A stretch of 64,000 nucleotides of DNA, taken from Chryseobacterium taiwanense. GTDB taxonomy: Bacteria > Bacteroidota > Bacteroidia > Flavobacteriales > Weeksellaceae. Location of the stretch: positions 296,403 through 360,402 of the forward strand of contig NZ_JWTA01000015.1 in assembly GCF_000813825.1 (NCBI RefSeq), read 5' to 3'. This document shows positions 26,397 through 34,924 of this stretch, piece by piece. Below the pieces are notes generated by a model. It ran no database searches. It had not been told where the DNA came from and saw only the letters and a program-made list of their open reading frames with translations. Within the stretch, counting starts at the first letter, position 1. Each line of letters starts with the position of its first letter. The translations under genes and the position numbers were made by a program.

Positions 26397-27428
26397 TTAC
26401 TGCATGTCATTTCTCAAAAACCATTCCACAAATTTTTTTATGCCATTTTGGAACTTGGTGTCAGGTTTATAGCCGATTAATGTCTTAGCTTTTGTAATAT
26501 CTGCGTTTGTTTTGAGGACATCTCCCGGTTGCATTGGCAGATTTTTTTTGATGGCAGATTTTTGCAAAGTATTTTCCAGCGTAGAAAGCATTTCGTTTAG
26601 ACTGACTACTTCACTTTCCCCCAGATTAATGATTTCATAGATATTTGAATTCTTTTCTATATGATGGATAGATTTAATAATTCCGTCAATAATGTCATCA
26701 ATATAAGTGTAATCTCTGGAAGTATTTCCTTCCCCATAAAAAGGGATTTCTTTTCCTTCAGTGATGAGCTTTGTAAATTTATAAATGGCTAGATCAGGTC
26801 TTTGTCTGGGGCCGTAAACGGTGAAAAAACGTAAATGGATGCTGTCAATATTATATAAATTGTGATAGACATGTCCGATAACTTCCACGGATCTTTTGGT
26901 GGCTGCATAAGGAGAAATTGGGCTGTCTACATTGTCGGTTTCAGAAAAAGGTGTTTTTTCGTTGTTTCCATAGACACTTGATGAAGAAGCATTAATGAAT
27001 TTTTTTATATTGAATTCGTTACAGAGTTCCCAAAGGTTCATTGTTCCTTTTATATTCACTTCCTCATATTCTAAAGGTCTTTCTATTGAGGGGCGAACTC
27101 CAGCTAAGGCAGCTAAATGAATAACAAGATCAATGGAATGTTTTTCAAAAATGGACTTTAAAGCGTCTTTGTTACGGATATCTTCAGTAAATATTTTATA
27201 ATTTGATGACTCGGTGATATCTTCAAGCTTTGCTAAATCATTCTTTTTGTCCGAAAACTCAAAAACAGAATTATTACCGATAGATTCTAAAGTATTTCTA
27301 ATTTTTATTTTATAATCATAAAAATCATCGAAGTTGTCAATGTTTATGACAGAATGTCCATTTTTCAATAATTGTTCAATCAAATGAGAACCAATAAAAC
27401 CACTTCCTCCTGTGACAAGATAATTCAT
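26397..27428 (-). CDS. NAD-dependent nucleotide-sugar epimerase (UDP-glucuronate 4-epimerase-like)
   Basis: 343 residues, an extended short-chain dehydrogenase. The NAD-binding motif TGGSGFIGSH is at residues 6-15. The catalytic Ser/Thr region is NASSSSVYG and the YxxxK motif is SPYAATKRSVE. RFFTVYGPRQRPDLAI and DYTYIDDIIDGI are typical of UDP-glucuronate epimerases of the WbpP/GalE superfamily. It probably supplies an activated sugar for surface polysaccharide. No other polysaccharide gene is adjacent, so the exact substrate is open. Confidence 0.88.
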   Translation of the reverse strand: MNYLVTGGSGFIGSHLIEQLLKNGHSVINIDNFDDFYDYKIKIRNTLESIGNNSVFEFSDKKNDLAKLEDITESSNYKIFTEDIRNKDALKSIFEKHSIDLVIHLAALAGVRPSIERPLEYEEVNIKGTMNLWELCNEFNIKKFINASSSSVYGNNEKTPFSETDNVDSPISPYAATKRSVEVIGHVYHNLYNIDSIHLRFFTVYGPRQRPDLAIYKFTKLITEGKEIPFYGEGNTSRDYTYIDDIIDGIIKSIHHIEKNSNIYEIINLGESEVVSLNEMLSTLENTLQKSAIKKNLPMQPGDVLKTNADITKAKTLIGYKPDTKFQNGIKKFVEWFLRNDMQ

Positions 27429-27520
27429 CTGCGTTTTTTTACTTTTACAAAAACTATAAAATTAAGTTTTCAAATTTTAATTCATTAAATTTACTTAAAA
27501 AAGTAATACTATTAAATATT

Positions 27521-28318
27521 ATGCAGTTTCAAGGGCAAATTTTAAAAATGACGAGCTTCAATGATGAGCCGATTCAATACTATCTTAACCTTTCAGGAGA
27601 TTTAATTCATATGAATGAATTATTGGGGAAGGAACTAACAATAAAGCATGTCGGTTTTCAGTGTGTTAATTGTGGGGAGAATAAGCCCATCTACAGAATG
27701 GGGTTTTGTAAAAGCTGTTTTTTTGAAAGTCCTTATGCAAGTGATACCATTATTCGTCCGGAACTTTCCACAGCACATTTAGGGATTGCAGAACGTGATT
27801 TGGAGGTTGAGAAAGAAATCCAGTTGCAGCCACACACTGTATATTTGGCATATACAGGAGATGTGAAAGTGGGAGTCACCCGAAATACGCAAATTCCTAC
27901 CCGATGGATTGATCAGGGCGCAACTTTTGCACTCCCTATTGCAAGAACAGAAAATCGCTATGAAGCCGGAATGATAGAAGTTGCTTTAAAAGAACATCTT
28001 CCGGACAAAACCAACTGGAGAAAAATGCTTCAGGATGATTTCGAAGATGAAATAGATTTAGCAGATTTTCAACAAAAAATAAAAGAGTATTTCCCTGAAG
28101 ACTTTCAACAATTCTATAGTGAAGGAGAAAATCTTTGGAAGTTTGATTATCCTTTTGAAAAACCTGCAAAAGTAACCTCATTTACTCTAGATAAAAAACC
28201 GGAATTCACAGGAAAACTGACTGGAATTAAAGGGCAGTATCTTGGTTTTGAAGGGGGGAATTTTATCAATGTAAGAGGGCATGAAGGGTATGTGATAGAA
28301 CTGCATGTGAGGAATTGA
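27521..28318 (+). CDS. DUF2797 family protein
   Basis: 265 residues. A zinc-ribbon-like four-cysteine motif (CVNCGENKPIYRMGFCKSC) lies at about residues 48-66, followed by the conserved phrases HLGIAERDLEVEKEIQ, VYLAYTGDVKVGVTRNTQIPTRWIDQGA and RTENRYEAGMIE. These fit DUF2797, whose role is unknown. The VGVTR...RWIDQGA part resembles a GIY-YIG-like core, but this is a faint similarity only. Probably cytoplasmic. Confidence 0.85.
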   Translation: MQFQGQILKMTSFNDEPIQYYLNLSGDLIHMNELLGKELTIKHVGFQCVNCGENKPIYRMGFCKSCFFESPYASDTIIRPELSTAHLGIAERDLEVEKEIQLQPHTVYLAYTGDVKVGVTRNTQIPTRWIDQGATFALPIARTENRYEAGMIEVALKEHLPDKTNWRKMLQDDFEDEIDLADFQQKIKEYFPEDFQQFYSEGENLWKFDYPFEKPAKVTSFTLDKKPEFTGKLTGIKGQYLGFEGGNFINVRGHEGYVIELHVRN

Positions 28319-28348
28319 AGTTAATGTAAAATAAACCAAATCACAATT

Positions 28349-31006
28349 ATGAAAAAATCCTGGGTTAAAAAGTTTTTGATTACAACTGCAATACTACTTG
28401 GGATTGTTTTGCTGGCAAATTTCGGGTTCAATTTTTGGCTTAAAAATAAGCTTCCCGATTACATCAAAAAAAATACAGATTACAAAGTTTCCTATAAAAT
28501 GTTAGATGTAGATCTTACGACAGGAAATATTTTTGTAACCGGAATTACTGTAAATAATAAAAATCCTCAAAATACTGAAGTGATTGGACTTCAGGGAACT
28601 GTTGATACGCTAAAAGTAAGCCGTTTCGGAATTTTTGATGCTCTTTTTAATAAACGAATAAGTTCTACAGATCTTCTACTGGGCAAACCTAATCTGAATA
28701 TTATTCTCGCTAAACCCGTTGATGAGAAGACTGGAAAAAAGAAAAATCCGGTGATGTTTGAGAATATCAGAATTAATAAAGGGGAAATTACGATTTTCAA
28801 ACATACAAAGCAGACATTTCTGAAAATAGAACAGCTGGATCTGTACGTTGAAAATCTGCAGATGACTGAAGAATCTGTTGAAAACAAACTTCCGGTAGTG
28901 TTTGACAGTTATAGCATTAAAGGAATGAATTTTTTCTTTCAGCCGGATGATATCTATGCCCTGAAAATTGATAAAATCACGACCTCGAACGGACAAATGT
29001 CGGTTAATAACTTCAGGTTGGATCCACTTGTTACCTTTGATCAGTTTAAGCAAAAGTATCCGCAGAAAAAGCAACTTTTTCAGTTCAACATTCCTAAAAT
29101 GGATTTTAAAGATGTTATTTTAAAAAAGAACAGAGTTTCTCTTACGCAGGCATCTTTTCATCATCCTGATCTGACAGTGTATACGACTGAGGCTGTTAAA
29201 AAAAATACTAAAAAACCTGTCAATTTTGAAGTCAATCTTAAGGGTATTAAAATGGACAATGCAACCGTTCAGATTATAAAACCTGACGGAAATAAACTTT
29301 TATCTGCTAAAGAATTAAATCTGAATATTAATGAATTAGAATTCAATAAAGTGACTTCGGAAGAGATGATTCCTGTGCGATATAAGGATTTTAGTATTAC
29401 AGGAAAAGATATTGCCTATTTTAATGGTGAAAATATTATTTGCGAAAGTTTTGGATTAAATCCTAAAAAAGGAGAATTCAGAAATATTGAAATCACTTCT
29501 CCTAAAACGGCTACAGATTTGAAATTAAATCAATTTGCCTTTACGATTAATAAATGGGAAACTATAGATAAAAAACTCAATCTTGAAGTAAATGAAGTTT
29601 TAGTTGATCGTGCCAATGGAATCTTTAAAGTGCAGGAAAAGGAAAAAACAGTTCCTAAAAAGCTACAACTGGATGGAGTTCAGTTTCCGCTTGTCGTAAA
29701 GAAAGTGACTGTAAGGAATTCAAATATTGTATACGAAAAAGGAAATCGGCCTCTAACATTTAATGATTTGAATGCGTCTTTAAATCAATTAGAAATTAAG
29801 CAAAAATCTGACGGATCAGGATTGGGATTTGATGTAAAAAACTATATGTTCTCAACTAAAAATTTCTCCTATAAAACTAAGTTTTATAATATGTCGATCG
29901 CGAATATTGAATTTGGGAATGATAAAGTTAGAATAGATCATTTTGCAATGAAACCACTTGTTTCCAGAGCTCAGTTTATTAAAATGATCCCAGTTGAAAG
30001 AGACTTATACGATATCACCGCAAAACAGATTACAGCTTTAGGAAACTGGGATTTGTTTTCTACTAATAAATCTGTCAATGCTTCCAATGTGACGATTCAG
30101 TCTGCAGATGCTAATATTTTCCGAAGCAAAATCCCGAAAGATGATCCTAAAGAAAAAGCTTTGTATTCAAAAATGCTCCGGTCAATAAAAGTTCCGATGC
30201 GTGTTGATAATCTAGATGTGAAAAACTCGGTGTTGGTATATGAGGAAGATACTCCTGAAAGTGCAGGTCCGGGAAAACTTACTTTTAGCAATTTTAATAT
30301 GAATGTTAAAAATCTGAGTTCTGCAAAAGCAAAAGGGAAACCGACAAGAGTAGATATTAAGATCGACTGCTCATTTATGAATCTTTCCCCTTTAGCTGTT
30401 AATTGGAATTTTGATGTTGCCAATACGCAAGATAATTTTGCTATTTCCGGAAGAACAACCAATCTTCCTGTGCAGGGAATAAATCCTTTTATCAGGCCAT
30501 ATTTACATGTAACTGCGACTTCAGGAACGATTCAGGAGATGCTTTTTAATTTTAAAGGAAATCCTAAAGGGTTGAATGGAACTTTCAATTTAAAACATAA
30601 AGATCTGAAGATTGCGATTTTGGATAAAAAGAATCATGAGAAAAAAGGAGTTCTGACAGCGGTTGCTAATTTATTTATAAAGACCGATTCCGGGAAATTC
30701 CCTGAAGAAGTGGCTGTTGAAAACGTAGAGCGAGATCCTACAAAATCATTCTTTAATCTTTTCTGGAAAGGAATTGAAGATGGATTGAAGAAGACTTTGA
30801 TCGGGAAGAACGTTGATAAAACGGAAACAAAAGTAAAGAAGGCTGTTTCTGCAGTGAAAGACATGAAGAGCTCTGTAAATGAATTAAAGCAGGAAGCTAA
30901 AAATACAAAGGAACAAAAACAACAGGAAGACACTCAACCCAAAGAAAAGAAAAAAGGATTTTTAAAAAATGTATTTAAGAAAAAAGAAACTCCCGAAACA
31001 GAATAA
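28349..31006 (+). CDS. AsmA-like envelope protein with charged C-terminal tail
   Basis: 885 residues. One N-terminal membrane segment (about 9-28, FLITTAILLGIVLLANFGF) is followed by a long beta-rich periplasmic body with repeated patterns such as DLTTGNIFVTGITV, NKGEITIFKHTKQTFLKIEQL and PNLNIILAKP. This is the style of the AsmA/DUF748/TamB-like proteins that form bridges for lipids between membranes. The last 70 residues are a Lys/Glu/Gln-rich coiled coil (AVKDMKSSVNELKQEAKN). The stop codon lies inside its own terminator hairpin. Confidence 0.7.
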   Translation: MKKSWVKKFLITTAILLGIVLLANFGFNFWLKNKLPDYIKKNTDYKVSYKMLDVDLTTGNIFVTGITVNNKNPQNTEVIGLQGTVDTLKVSRFGIFDALFNKRISSTDLLLGKPNLNIILAKPVDEKTGKKKNPVMFENIRINKGEITIFKHTKQTFLKIEQLDLYVENLQMTEESVENKLPVVFDSYSIKGMNFFFQPDDIYALKIDKITTSNGQMSVNNFRLDPLVTFDQFKQKYPQKKQLFQFNIPKMDFKDVILKKNRVSLTQASFHHPDLTVYTTEAVKKNTKKPVNFEVNLKGIKMDNATVQIIKPDGNKLLSAKELNLNINELEFNKVTSEEMIPVRYKDFSITGKDIAYFNGENIICESFGLNPKKGEFRNIEITSPKTATDLKLNQFAFTINKWETIDKKLNLEVNEVLVDRANGIFKVQEKEKTVPKKLQLDGVQFPLVVKKVTVRNSNIVYEKGNRPLTFNDLNASLNQLEIKQKSDGSGLGFDVKNYMFSTKNFSYKTKFYNMSIANIEFGNDKVRIDHFAMKPLVSRAQFIKMIPVERDLYDITAKQITALGNWDLFSTNKSVNASNVTIQSADANIFRSKIPKDDPKEKALYSKMLRSIKVPMRVDNLDVKNSVLVYEEDTPESAGPGKLTFSNFNMNVKNLSSAKAKGKPTRVDIKIDCSFMNLSPLAVNWNFDVANTQDNFAISGRTTNLPVQGINPFIRPYLHVTATSGTIQEMLFNFKGNPKGLNGTFNLKHKDLKIAILDKKNHEKKGVLTAVANLFIKTDSGKFPEEVAVENVERDPTKSFFNLFWKGIEDGLKKTLIGKNVDKTETKVKKAVSAVKDMKSSVNELKQEAKNTKEQKQQEDTQPKEKKKGFLKNVFKKKETPETE

Positions 31007-31020
31007 ATTCGGGAGTTTTT
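30987..31020. terminator. Bidirectional terminator between convergent genes
   Basis: Stem AAACTCCCGAA / TTCGGGAGTTT (11 bp) with T5 on the plus strand. The left arm includes the last codons of the AsmA-like gene. It also faces the 3' end of the minus-strand gene at 31027. Confidence 0.85.
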
Positions 31021-31026
31021 TATCTT

Positions 31027-31359
31027 TTAAAAATTATAATCATCAATTTCTTCTACAGGAATATCTCTTAAAAATGTATCGAATTGATCGCCGGGATAGT
31101 TGCTTTCGGCTCCGTAAGAATCAATGATCATTCCTCGGTTTCCTGTGATGTCTTTTATGACGTACAGCGCTACGTTGTCATCTGGACTGCTGTCGCCTTC
31201 AAAACGGTAGGTTTTTAAAATTACCAGTTCAGAAGGAAGGTAAATTTTATCAGAATTTTCAAATTTCATTTCACCCTGTTCGTTCATTCTTAGCTCTTTG
31301 TCTATCCCTCTTTCTTTAAGGGTTTCCATTACTTGGCTTAAGGTGGTCATTTGGCTCAT
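31027..31359 (-). CDS. Conserved hypothetical protein, 110 residues
   Basis: Not recognised by function. Small acidic cytoplasmic protein with a helical start (TLSQVMETLKERGIDKELRMNE) and a beta-rich remainder (KIYLPSELVILKTYRFEGDSSPDDNVALYVI then GNRGMIIDSYGAES). No Cys and no catalytic motif. The even codon use and clear terminator support a real gene. There is no sign of an operon partner. Confidence 0.75.
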   Translation of the reverse strand: MSQMTTLSQVMETLKERGIDKELRMNEQGEMKFENSDKIYLPSELVILKTYRFEGDSSPDDNVALYVIKDITGNRGMIIDSYGAESNYPGDQFDTFLRDIPVEEIDDYNF

Positions 31360-31529
31360 ATAGTTTTGTTTTCCTTAATTATTTCTTTTTATTACTACAA
31401 TAATTAAACCATTTAATGGGTTATGCAAACGTTATTTTGAGGCAAAATCAATGTTAACAAAATTTATAATTTAAAAAATGAGAATAGGTATGCTTTTTGT
31501 AATAAATAGTGAAATAAAATGAACAAAAT

Positions 31530-31724
31530 ATGAAAAAAGAAGTTGGAGTATTATTGGCAGGAGGAGTTGGTTTTTTAGCGGTATTAAGCTTTATAGGCAT
31601 TAAAAAGATATTGACTAAAAAAGATAAAAAATATAATGATGTCTACTCGGATTATCACAGACATTTTGATGGAAGAAATCATGATGAAGATTATCACGGA
31701 GTAGAGTTTTATGCAGTGAAGTAG
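31530..31724 (+). CDS. Small single-pass membrane protein
   Basis: 64 residues. One membrane segment (about 6-26, VLLAGGVGFLAVLSFIGIKK) followed by a basic stretch and a His/Asp-rich tail (YHRHFDGRNHDEDYHG). No family recognised. A good terminator follows it, which supports expression of the gene on its own. Confidence 0.6.
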   Translation: MKKEVGVLLAGGVGFLAVLSFIGIKKILTKKDKKYNDVYSDYHRHFDGRNHDEDYHGVEFYAVK

Positions 31725-31750
31725 TAAAAGAATATATTTAAATTATGTTT

Positions 31751-31784
31751 AAAACCGGCGCTTTTGAAAGTGTCGGTTTTTTTT
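31751..31784 (+). terminator. Terminator of the small membrane protein gene
   Basis: AAAACCG...CGGTTTT stem with an inner CTTT/AAAG part, followed by eight T. It overlaps the region where a TTG-initiated extension of the next gene would begin. Confidence 0.8.
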
Positions 31785-31848
31785 GTGGAAAACTTTAGTG
31801 TTAAAACTCATTATTTTCAAAAAAATCCATTCTAATTTTACATCTGAA

Positions 31849-32892
31849 ATGCAGAACGAAAATATCATAAAAGGTCAAGGAGCGCAGCGAAATGTTATCA
31901 ACCGTTTCGACAGATATACGTATGAGCCTGAAGATGAAGATTTCGAAACGGTAAAAACATCTTTTACAGAAGTGTTTCCCAAAACCATTGTAAATCAGGT
32001 GAAAAGTGAAGATTTACCAATGGAATATTCTATGAATCCTTATCAAGGGTGTGAACATGGTTGTTCCTATTGTTTTGCAAGACCGACGCACGAATATTGG
32101 GGATACAGTGCGGGAATTGATTTTGAGAGAAAAATCATGGTGAAGAAAAATGCTCCTGAATTATTAGAGAAATTTTTCCGTAAAAAAGGGTATAAACCTG
32201 CGCCTATTTTGCTTTCAGGAAACACAGATTGTTATCAACCTGCAGAAAGACAGTTTGAGATCACAAGAAAAATGTTGCAGGTATGTTTGGAGTATAGGCA
32301 TCCTGTAAATATTCTGACAAAAAATGCTTTGGTATTAAGAGATCTGGATATTCTAAAACCTTTGGCTGAACAAAATTTAGTTTCCGTATCATTAAGTATT
32401 CCAACTATCAATGAAGAATTGCGAAGGAAAATGGAACCTAGAACAAGCTCTTCAAAAAATAAACTGAAAGCTGTAGAAATCCTTTCCCAAAATAATATTC
32501 CTGTACATGTTATGGTTGCTCCAATTATTCCGGGTTTGAATAGTGATGAACCTTTGAATATTTTAAAAGAGATTTCGGAAGCGGGTGCTAAAAGTTTTGG
32601 GTATACTTTAGTAAGATTAAATGATAGTGTAGAACCTGTTTTTGTACGCTGGATTGAAACCAGTTTCCCTGATCGTGCCCAGAAAGTTTTAAATCTGATC
32701 CGCTCTATGACAGGTGGTAAATTAGGCGAAAAAAGATATTTTGACCGGCAGAAAGGAAATGGGAATATTGCTGAAATGATTCATAATACTTTTAAAATAG
32801 GCAGAAAGAAGTTTTTTGAAGGAAGAGAGTTTCCCAAATTATCTACTGAAAACTTTACCGGAACAAAGGAACAACAGTTGAGATTGTTCTAA
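31849..32892 (+). CDS. Radical SAM protein, PA0069/SplB-like family
   Basis: 347 residues from ATG 31849. An in-frame TTG at 31783 is rejected because it sits in the T run of the previous terminator. The radical SAM cluster is CEHGCSYC in MNPYQGCEHGCSYCFARPTHE. Other motifs are LSGNTDCYQPAE, NILTKNALVLRDLDIL and VMVAPIIPGLN. This is the PA0069 (Rv2578c-like) family, whose reaction is not established. It lies 134 bases before the peptide-secretion locus but belongs to a widespread housekeeping family, so it is not assumed to modify the peptides. Confidence 0.88.
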   Translation: MQNENIIKGQGAQRNVINRFDRYTYEPEDEDFETVKTSFTEVFPKTIVNQVKSEDLPMEYSMNPYQGCEHGCSYCFARPTHEYWGYSAGIDFERKIMVKKNAPELLEKFFRKKGYKPAPILLSGNTDCYQPAERQFEITRKMLQVCLEYRHPVNILTKNALVLRDLDILKPLAEQNLVSVSLSIPTINEELRRKMEPRTSSSKNKLKAVEILSQNNIPVHVMVAPIIPGLNSDEPLNILKEISEAGAKSFGYTLVRLNDSVEPVFVRWIETSFPDRAQKVLNLIRSMTGGKLGEKRYFDRQKGNGNIAEMIHNTFKIGRKKFFEGREFPKLSTENFTGTKEQQLRLF

Positions 32893-33026
32893 AATTTATT
32901 AAAAATCAATTGATTAATCAGGTTTCTTAAAATTAACACGGAATAATTCCTTTATTTTAGAAATATTCTGAATGAAAGCAGTATATTTATCCGATTTACT
33001 TCTTGAAAAGAGATTGGAGAGAGGTA

Positions 33027-34589
33027 ATGATATACCATCATAAAATTACTGAACTATTTATGAATTTTGAAAAACTAATAGACTATTTTAAGCTTGATAA
33101 ACAGGAGTTTTATTTCCAATTTAGCTCACATCCTAATTATCCGTCGGCTTTAGCTTTCAGCGATACATTAAACTTTTTAGGATTAAGAAATGATGCTTAT
33201 GAGTTAGATAAAGAATATTGGGATGAGCTTCCAGAGGAATATATCGCAGTAGTTGATAATTCTTTCTCTTTAGTGAAAAAAAAGGGGGATCAGTTCGCTG
33301 TATATTCTGATAAAATAAAAAATCTAACTAAAGAAGAACTTTATAAAAGCTCAAGCGAATTTGTGCTTCTTTTTGAAAAAGTGGAGGGAGCGAAAACGGG
33401 ATCATCATTCAACTACAACCCGGTTATTTATGCAATTTTCGGATTGATTATATTGTATTCACTGTTTCAGTTTAGCTGGTATGAAAGTGTTTTTAATATA
33501 TTGTCTTTAGCGGGAGTTTATATTTCATTAGAGCTTTTTAATCAAAAATTTGGACAAGTATCTGCTGTGGTAAATAATATTTGCGGAGTAGGAACAAATA
33601 ATGCTGCTCAAAGCTCGTGTTCAAAGATCTTTTCTTCTGACAAAACCAATGTCTTAGGGTTGAAATTATCAGATTTTAGTTTGGTGTATTTCTTAGGAAT
33701 AACCTTTATGGGGCTTATTTTCCCTGATGCTCAGTTCATATTACGAATTACAACTTTGGTTTCTGCGGCGGTAATTTTATATTCTTTGTATGTTCAGTTT
33801 TTTGTAGAGAAATCTTTTTGCAGAGTTTGTTTCCTGATAATATTTATTTTATTGTCTCAGATTGTAATAAGTACGGTGTATTTCAGTTGGGCAACTTCTT
33901 TGGCAATTATTTTTATTAGTGCTACTGTTTTTGTTTCATTGTTTTTTACGACCGCTTTTCTCAATAATCTACTTAAAGAAAAGGAAGAACTTAAAAAATC
34001 AAATGCTAAAAATCTTAAATTTAAAAGGAATTATGATCTCTTCAAAAGAGAGCTTTTAGACAAAGAAAGGATTGAGTTTTCTGATAGTAATACTTTTTTT
34101 GTTGGAAATAAAGAGGCAAAGCTTCATCTTTCTATTGTTTCCAATCCTTATTGTGGATTTTGTAAAGGAGCGCATCAAATAGTAGAAAATTTGCTGCATC
34201 AGTATCCCAATGATATTTCGGTTCAGATGAGGTTTAATTACTCTCAGGATCAGCAGAATGAAAAATATACGCAGCTGATTTCTGATTTCATGTACGTTTA
34301 CAAAAATAAGCCTGAACAAGAATTTATTAATCTTGTGGAATATTGGTTTGAAACGAGAGATGAAGGCAAAGTAAGACAAAAAGCAGGAATTACTTCTAGT
34401 AGTGAGAATCTTACGCCAGTTATCAATATGTCAACGGAAAATAAGAATGCCGGAATTAATTTTACACCTATCATTTTAATCAATGGGTATCAGTTCCCGG
34501 ATAAATATGATCGTGAAGATATTCATTATTTTATTGGTGAATTGATGGAAGATGAGGAAATTTATAAAGAAATAATCCCTGTGATATAA
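33027..34589 (+). CDS. VKOR-thioredoxin fusion with degenerate C39-like domain, probable disulfide-forming enzyme
   Basis: 520 residues from ATG 33027. A TTG at 33003 and an ATG at 33060 are alternatives. The domains in order are as follows. An N-terminal C39-peptidase-like part (about 10-105, FSSHPNYPSALAFSDTLNFLG) lacks the catalytic Cys. A multi-pass membrane VKOR domain has loop cysteines at 186 and in QSSC, and a redox pair C265-x-x-C268 (CRVC). A C-terminal thioredoxin-like domain has C376-x-x-C379 in NPYCGFCKGAH. VKOR proteins reoxidise thioredoxin-like partners with quinone to make disulfides. The gene opens a cluster with four Cys-rich precursors and their exporter, so it probably oxidises those peptides (inference). 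Confidence 0.88.
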   Translation: MIYHHKITELFMNFEKLIDYFKLDKQEFYFQFSSHPNYPSALAFSDTLNFLGLRNDAYELDKEYWDELPEEYIAVVDNSFSLVKKKGDQFAVYSDKIKNLTKEELYKSSSEFVLLFEKVEGAKTGSSFNYNPVIYAIFGLIILYSLFQFSWYESVFNILSLAGVYISLELFNQKFGQVSAVVNNICGVGTNNAAQSSCSKIFSSDKTNVLGLKLSDFSLVYFLGITFMGLIFPDAQFILRITTLVSAAVILYSLYVQFFVEKSFCRVCFLIIFILLSQIVISTVYFSWATSLAIIFISATVFVSLFFTTAFLNNLLKEKEELKKSNAKNLKFKRNYDLFKRELLDKERIEFSDSNTFFVGNKEAKLHLSIVSNPYCGFCKGAHQIVENLLHQYPNDISVQMRFNYSQDQQNEKYTQLISDFMYVYKNKPEQEFINLVEYWFETRDEGKVRQKAGITSSSENLTPVINMSTENKNAGINFTPIILINGYQFPDKYDREDIHYFIGELMEDEEIYKEIIPVI

Positions 34590-34614
34590 AGTTCACTAAA
34601 TTAGGGAAATTAAT

Positions 34615-34632
34615 AGCGGAATCCGAAAAGCT
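34615..34632 (+). promoter_or_regulatory. Precursor-associated 18-base box, copy A
   Basis: AGCGGAATCCGAAAAGCT, 34 bases before the ATG of peptide A. The core CGGAATCCG is an inverted repeat about one base. Identical in copy C and one base different in copy B. Confidence 0.6.
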
Positions 34633-34666
34633 TAAAAAGAGTAGGGAATTACCAAATTCAAGTATT

Positions 34667-34825
34667 ATGAAAAATTTAAAAAAATTAGCAAGAAACGAAA
34701 TGAAAGACATTTTTGGGGCGGGACCAATCATTATTGGCTGTTCAAACAGTTGCTGCCCAACAGATGGCAGACCAAGATGTCCGAAAATGTACTGTCCGGC
34801 TGTTGTTTGCCCCCAGTATATATAA
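34667..34825 (+). CDS. Cysteine-rich precursor peptide A with double-glycine-type leader
   Basis: 52 residues. The leader is MKNLKKLARNEMKDIF followed by G17-A18, which fits cleavage after a GG/GA motif by a C39 peptidase. The core (from residue 19) has six cysteines at 25, 29, 30, 38, 43 and 48 in a Pro-rich setting (CSNSCCPTDG, CPKMYCP). The leader aligns position for position with peptides B, C and D. The gene lies between the VKOR gene and the transporter gene. It could be a bacteriocin, a toxin or a signal. Activity cannot be told from sequence. Confidence 0.78.
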   Translation: MKNLKKLARNEMKDIFGAGPIIIGCSNSCCPTDGRPRCPKMYCPAVVCPQYI

Positions 34826-34870
34826 GCTTTTTCTTAAAACTATCTACGGAAAAATCTAACATTCATTTAA

Positions 34871-34900
34871 AGAAAGAGGTTGGATAAACTACCTCTTTCT
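34871..34900 (+). terminator. Hairpin between precursor A and the transporter
   Basis: Perfect 10-bp stem AGAAAGAGGT / ACCTCTTTCT with a 10-base loop. The tail is only moderately T-rich, so it may lower rather than stop transcription into the ABC transporter gene, giving more precursor than exporter. Confidence 0.6.
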
Positions 34901-34924
34901 TATTATAAATTTTGAAATCAAATT

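Noticed and set aside
28676..29074. 132-residue antisense frame in the AsmA-like gene
   Set aside because: It mirrors the strong coding frame of the opposite strand and has no recognisable domain.
31849..32892. Radical SAM gene as a peptide-modifying enzyme of the neighbouring locus
   Set aside because: It belongs to the widespread PA0069-like group, has no leader-binding domain and no SPASM-type C-terminus, and stands apart by 134 bases.
32972..33043. 23-residue frame before the VKOR gene
   Set aside because: It overlaps the VKOR start, has no leader motif and no Cys, and looks like chance.
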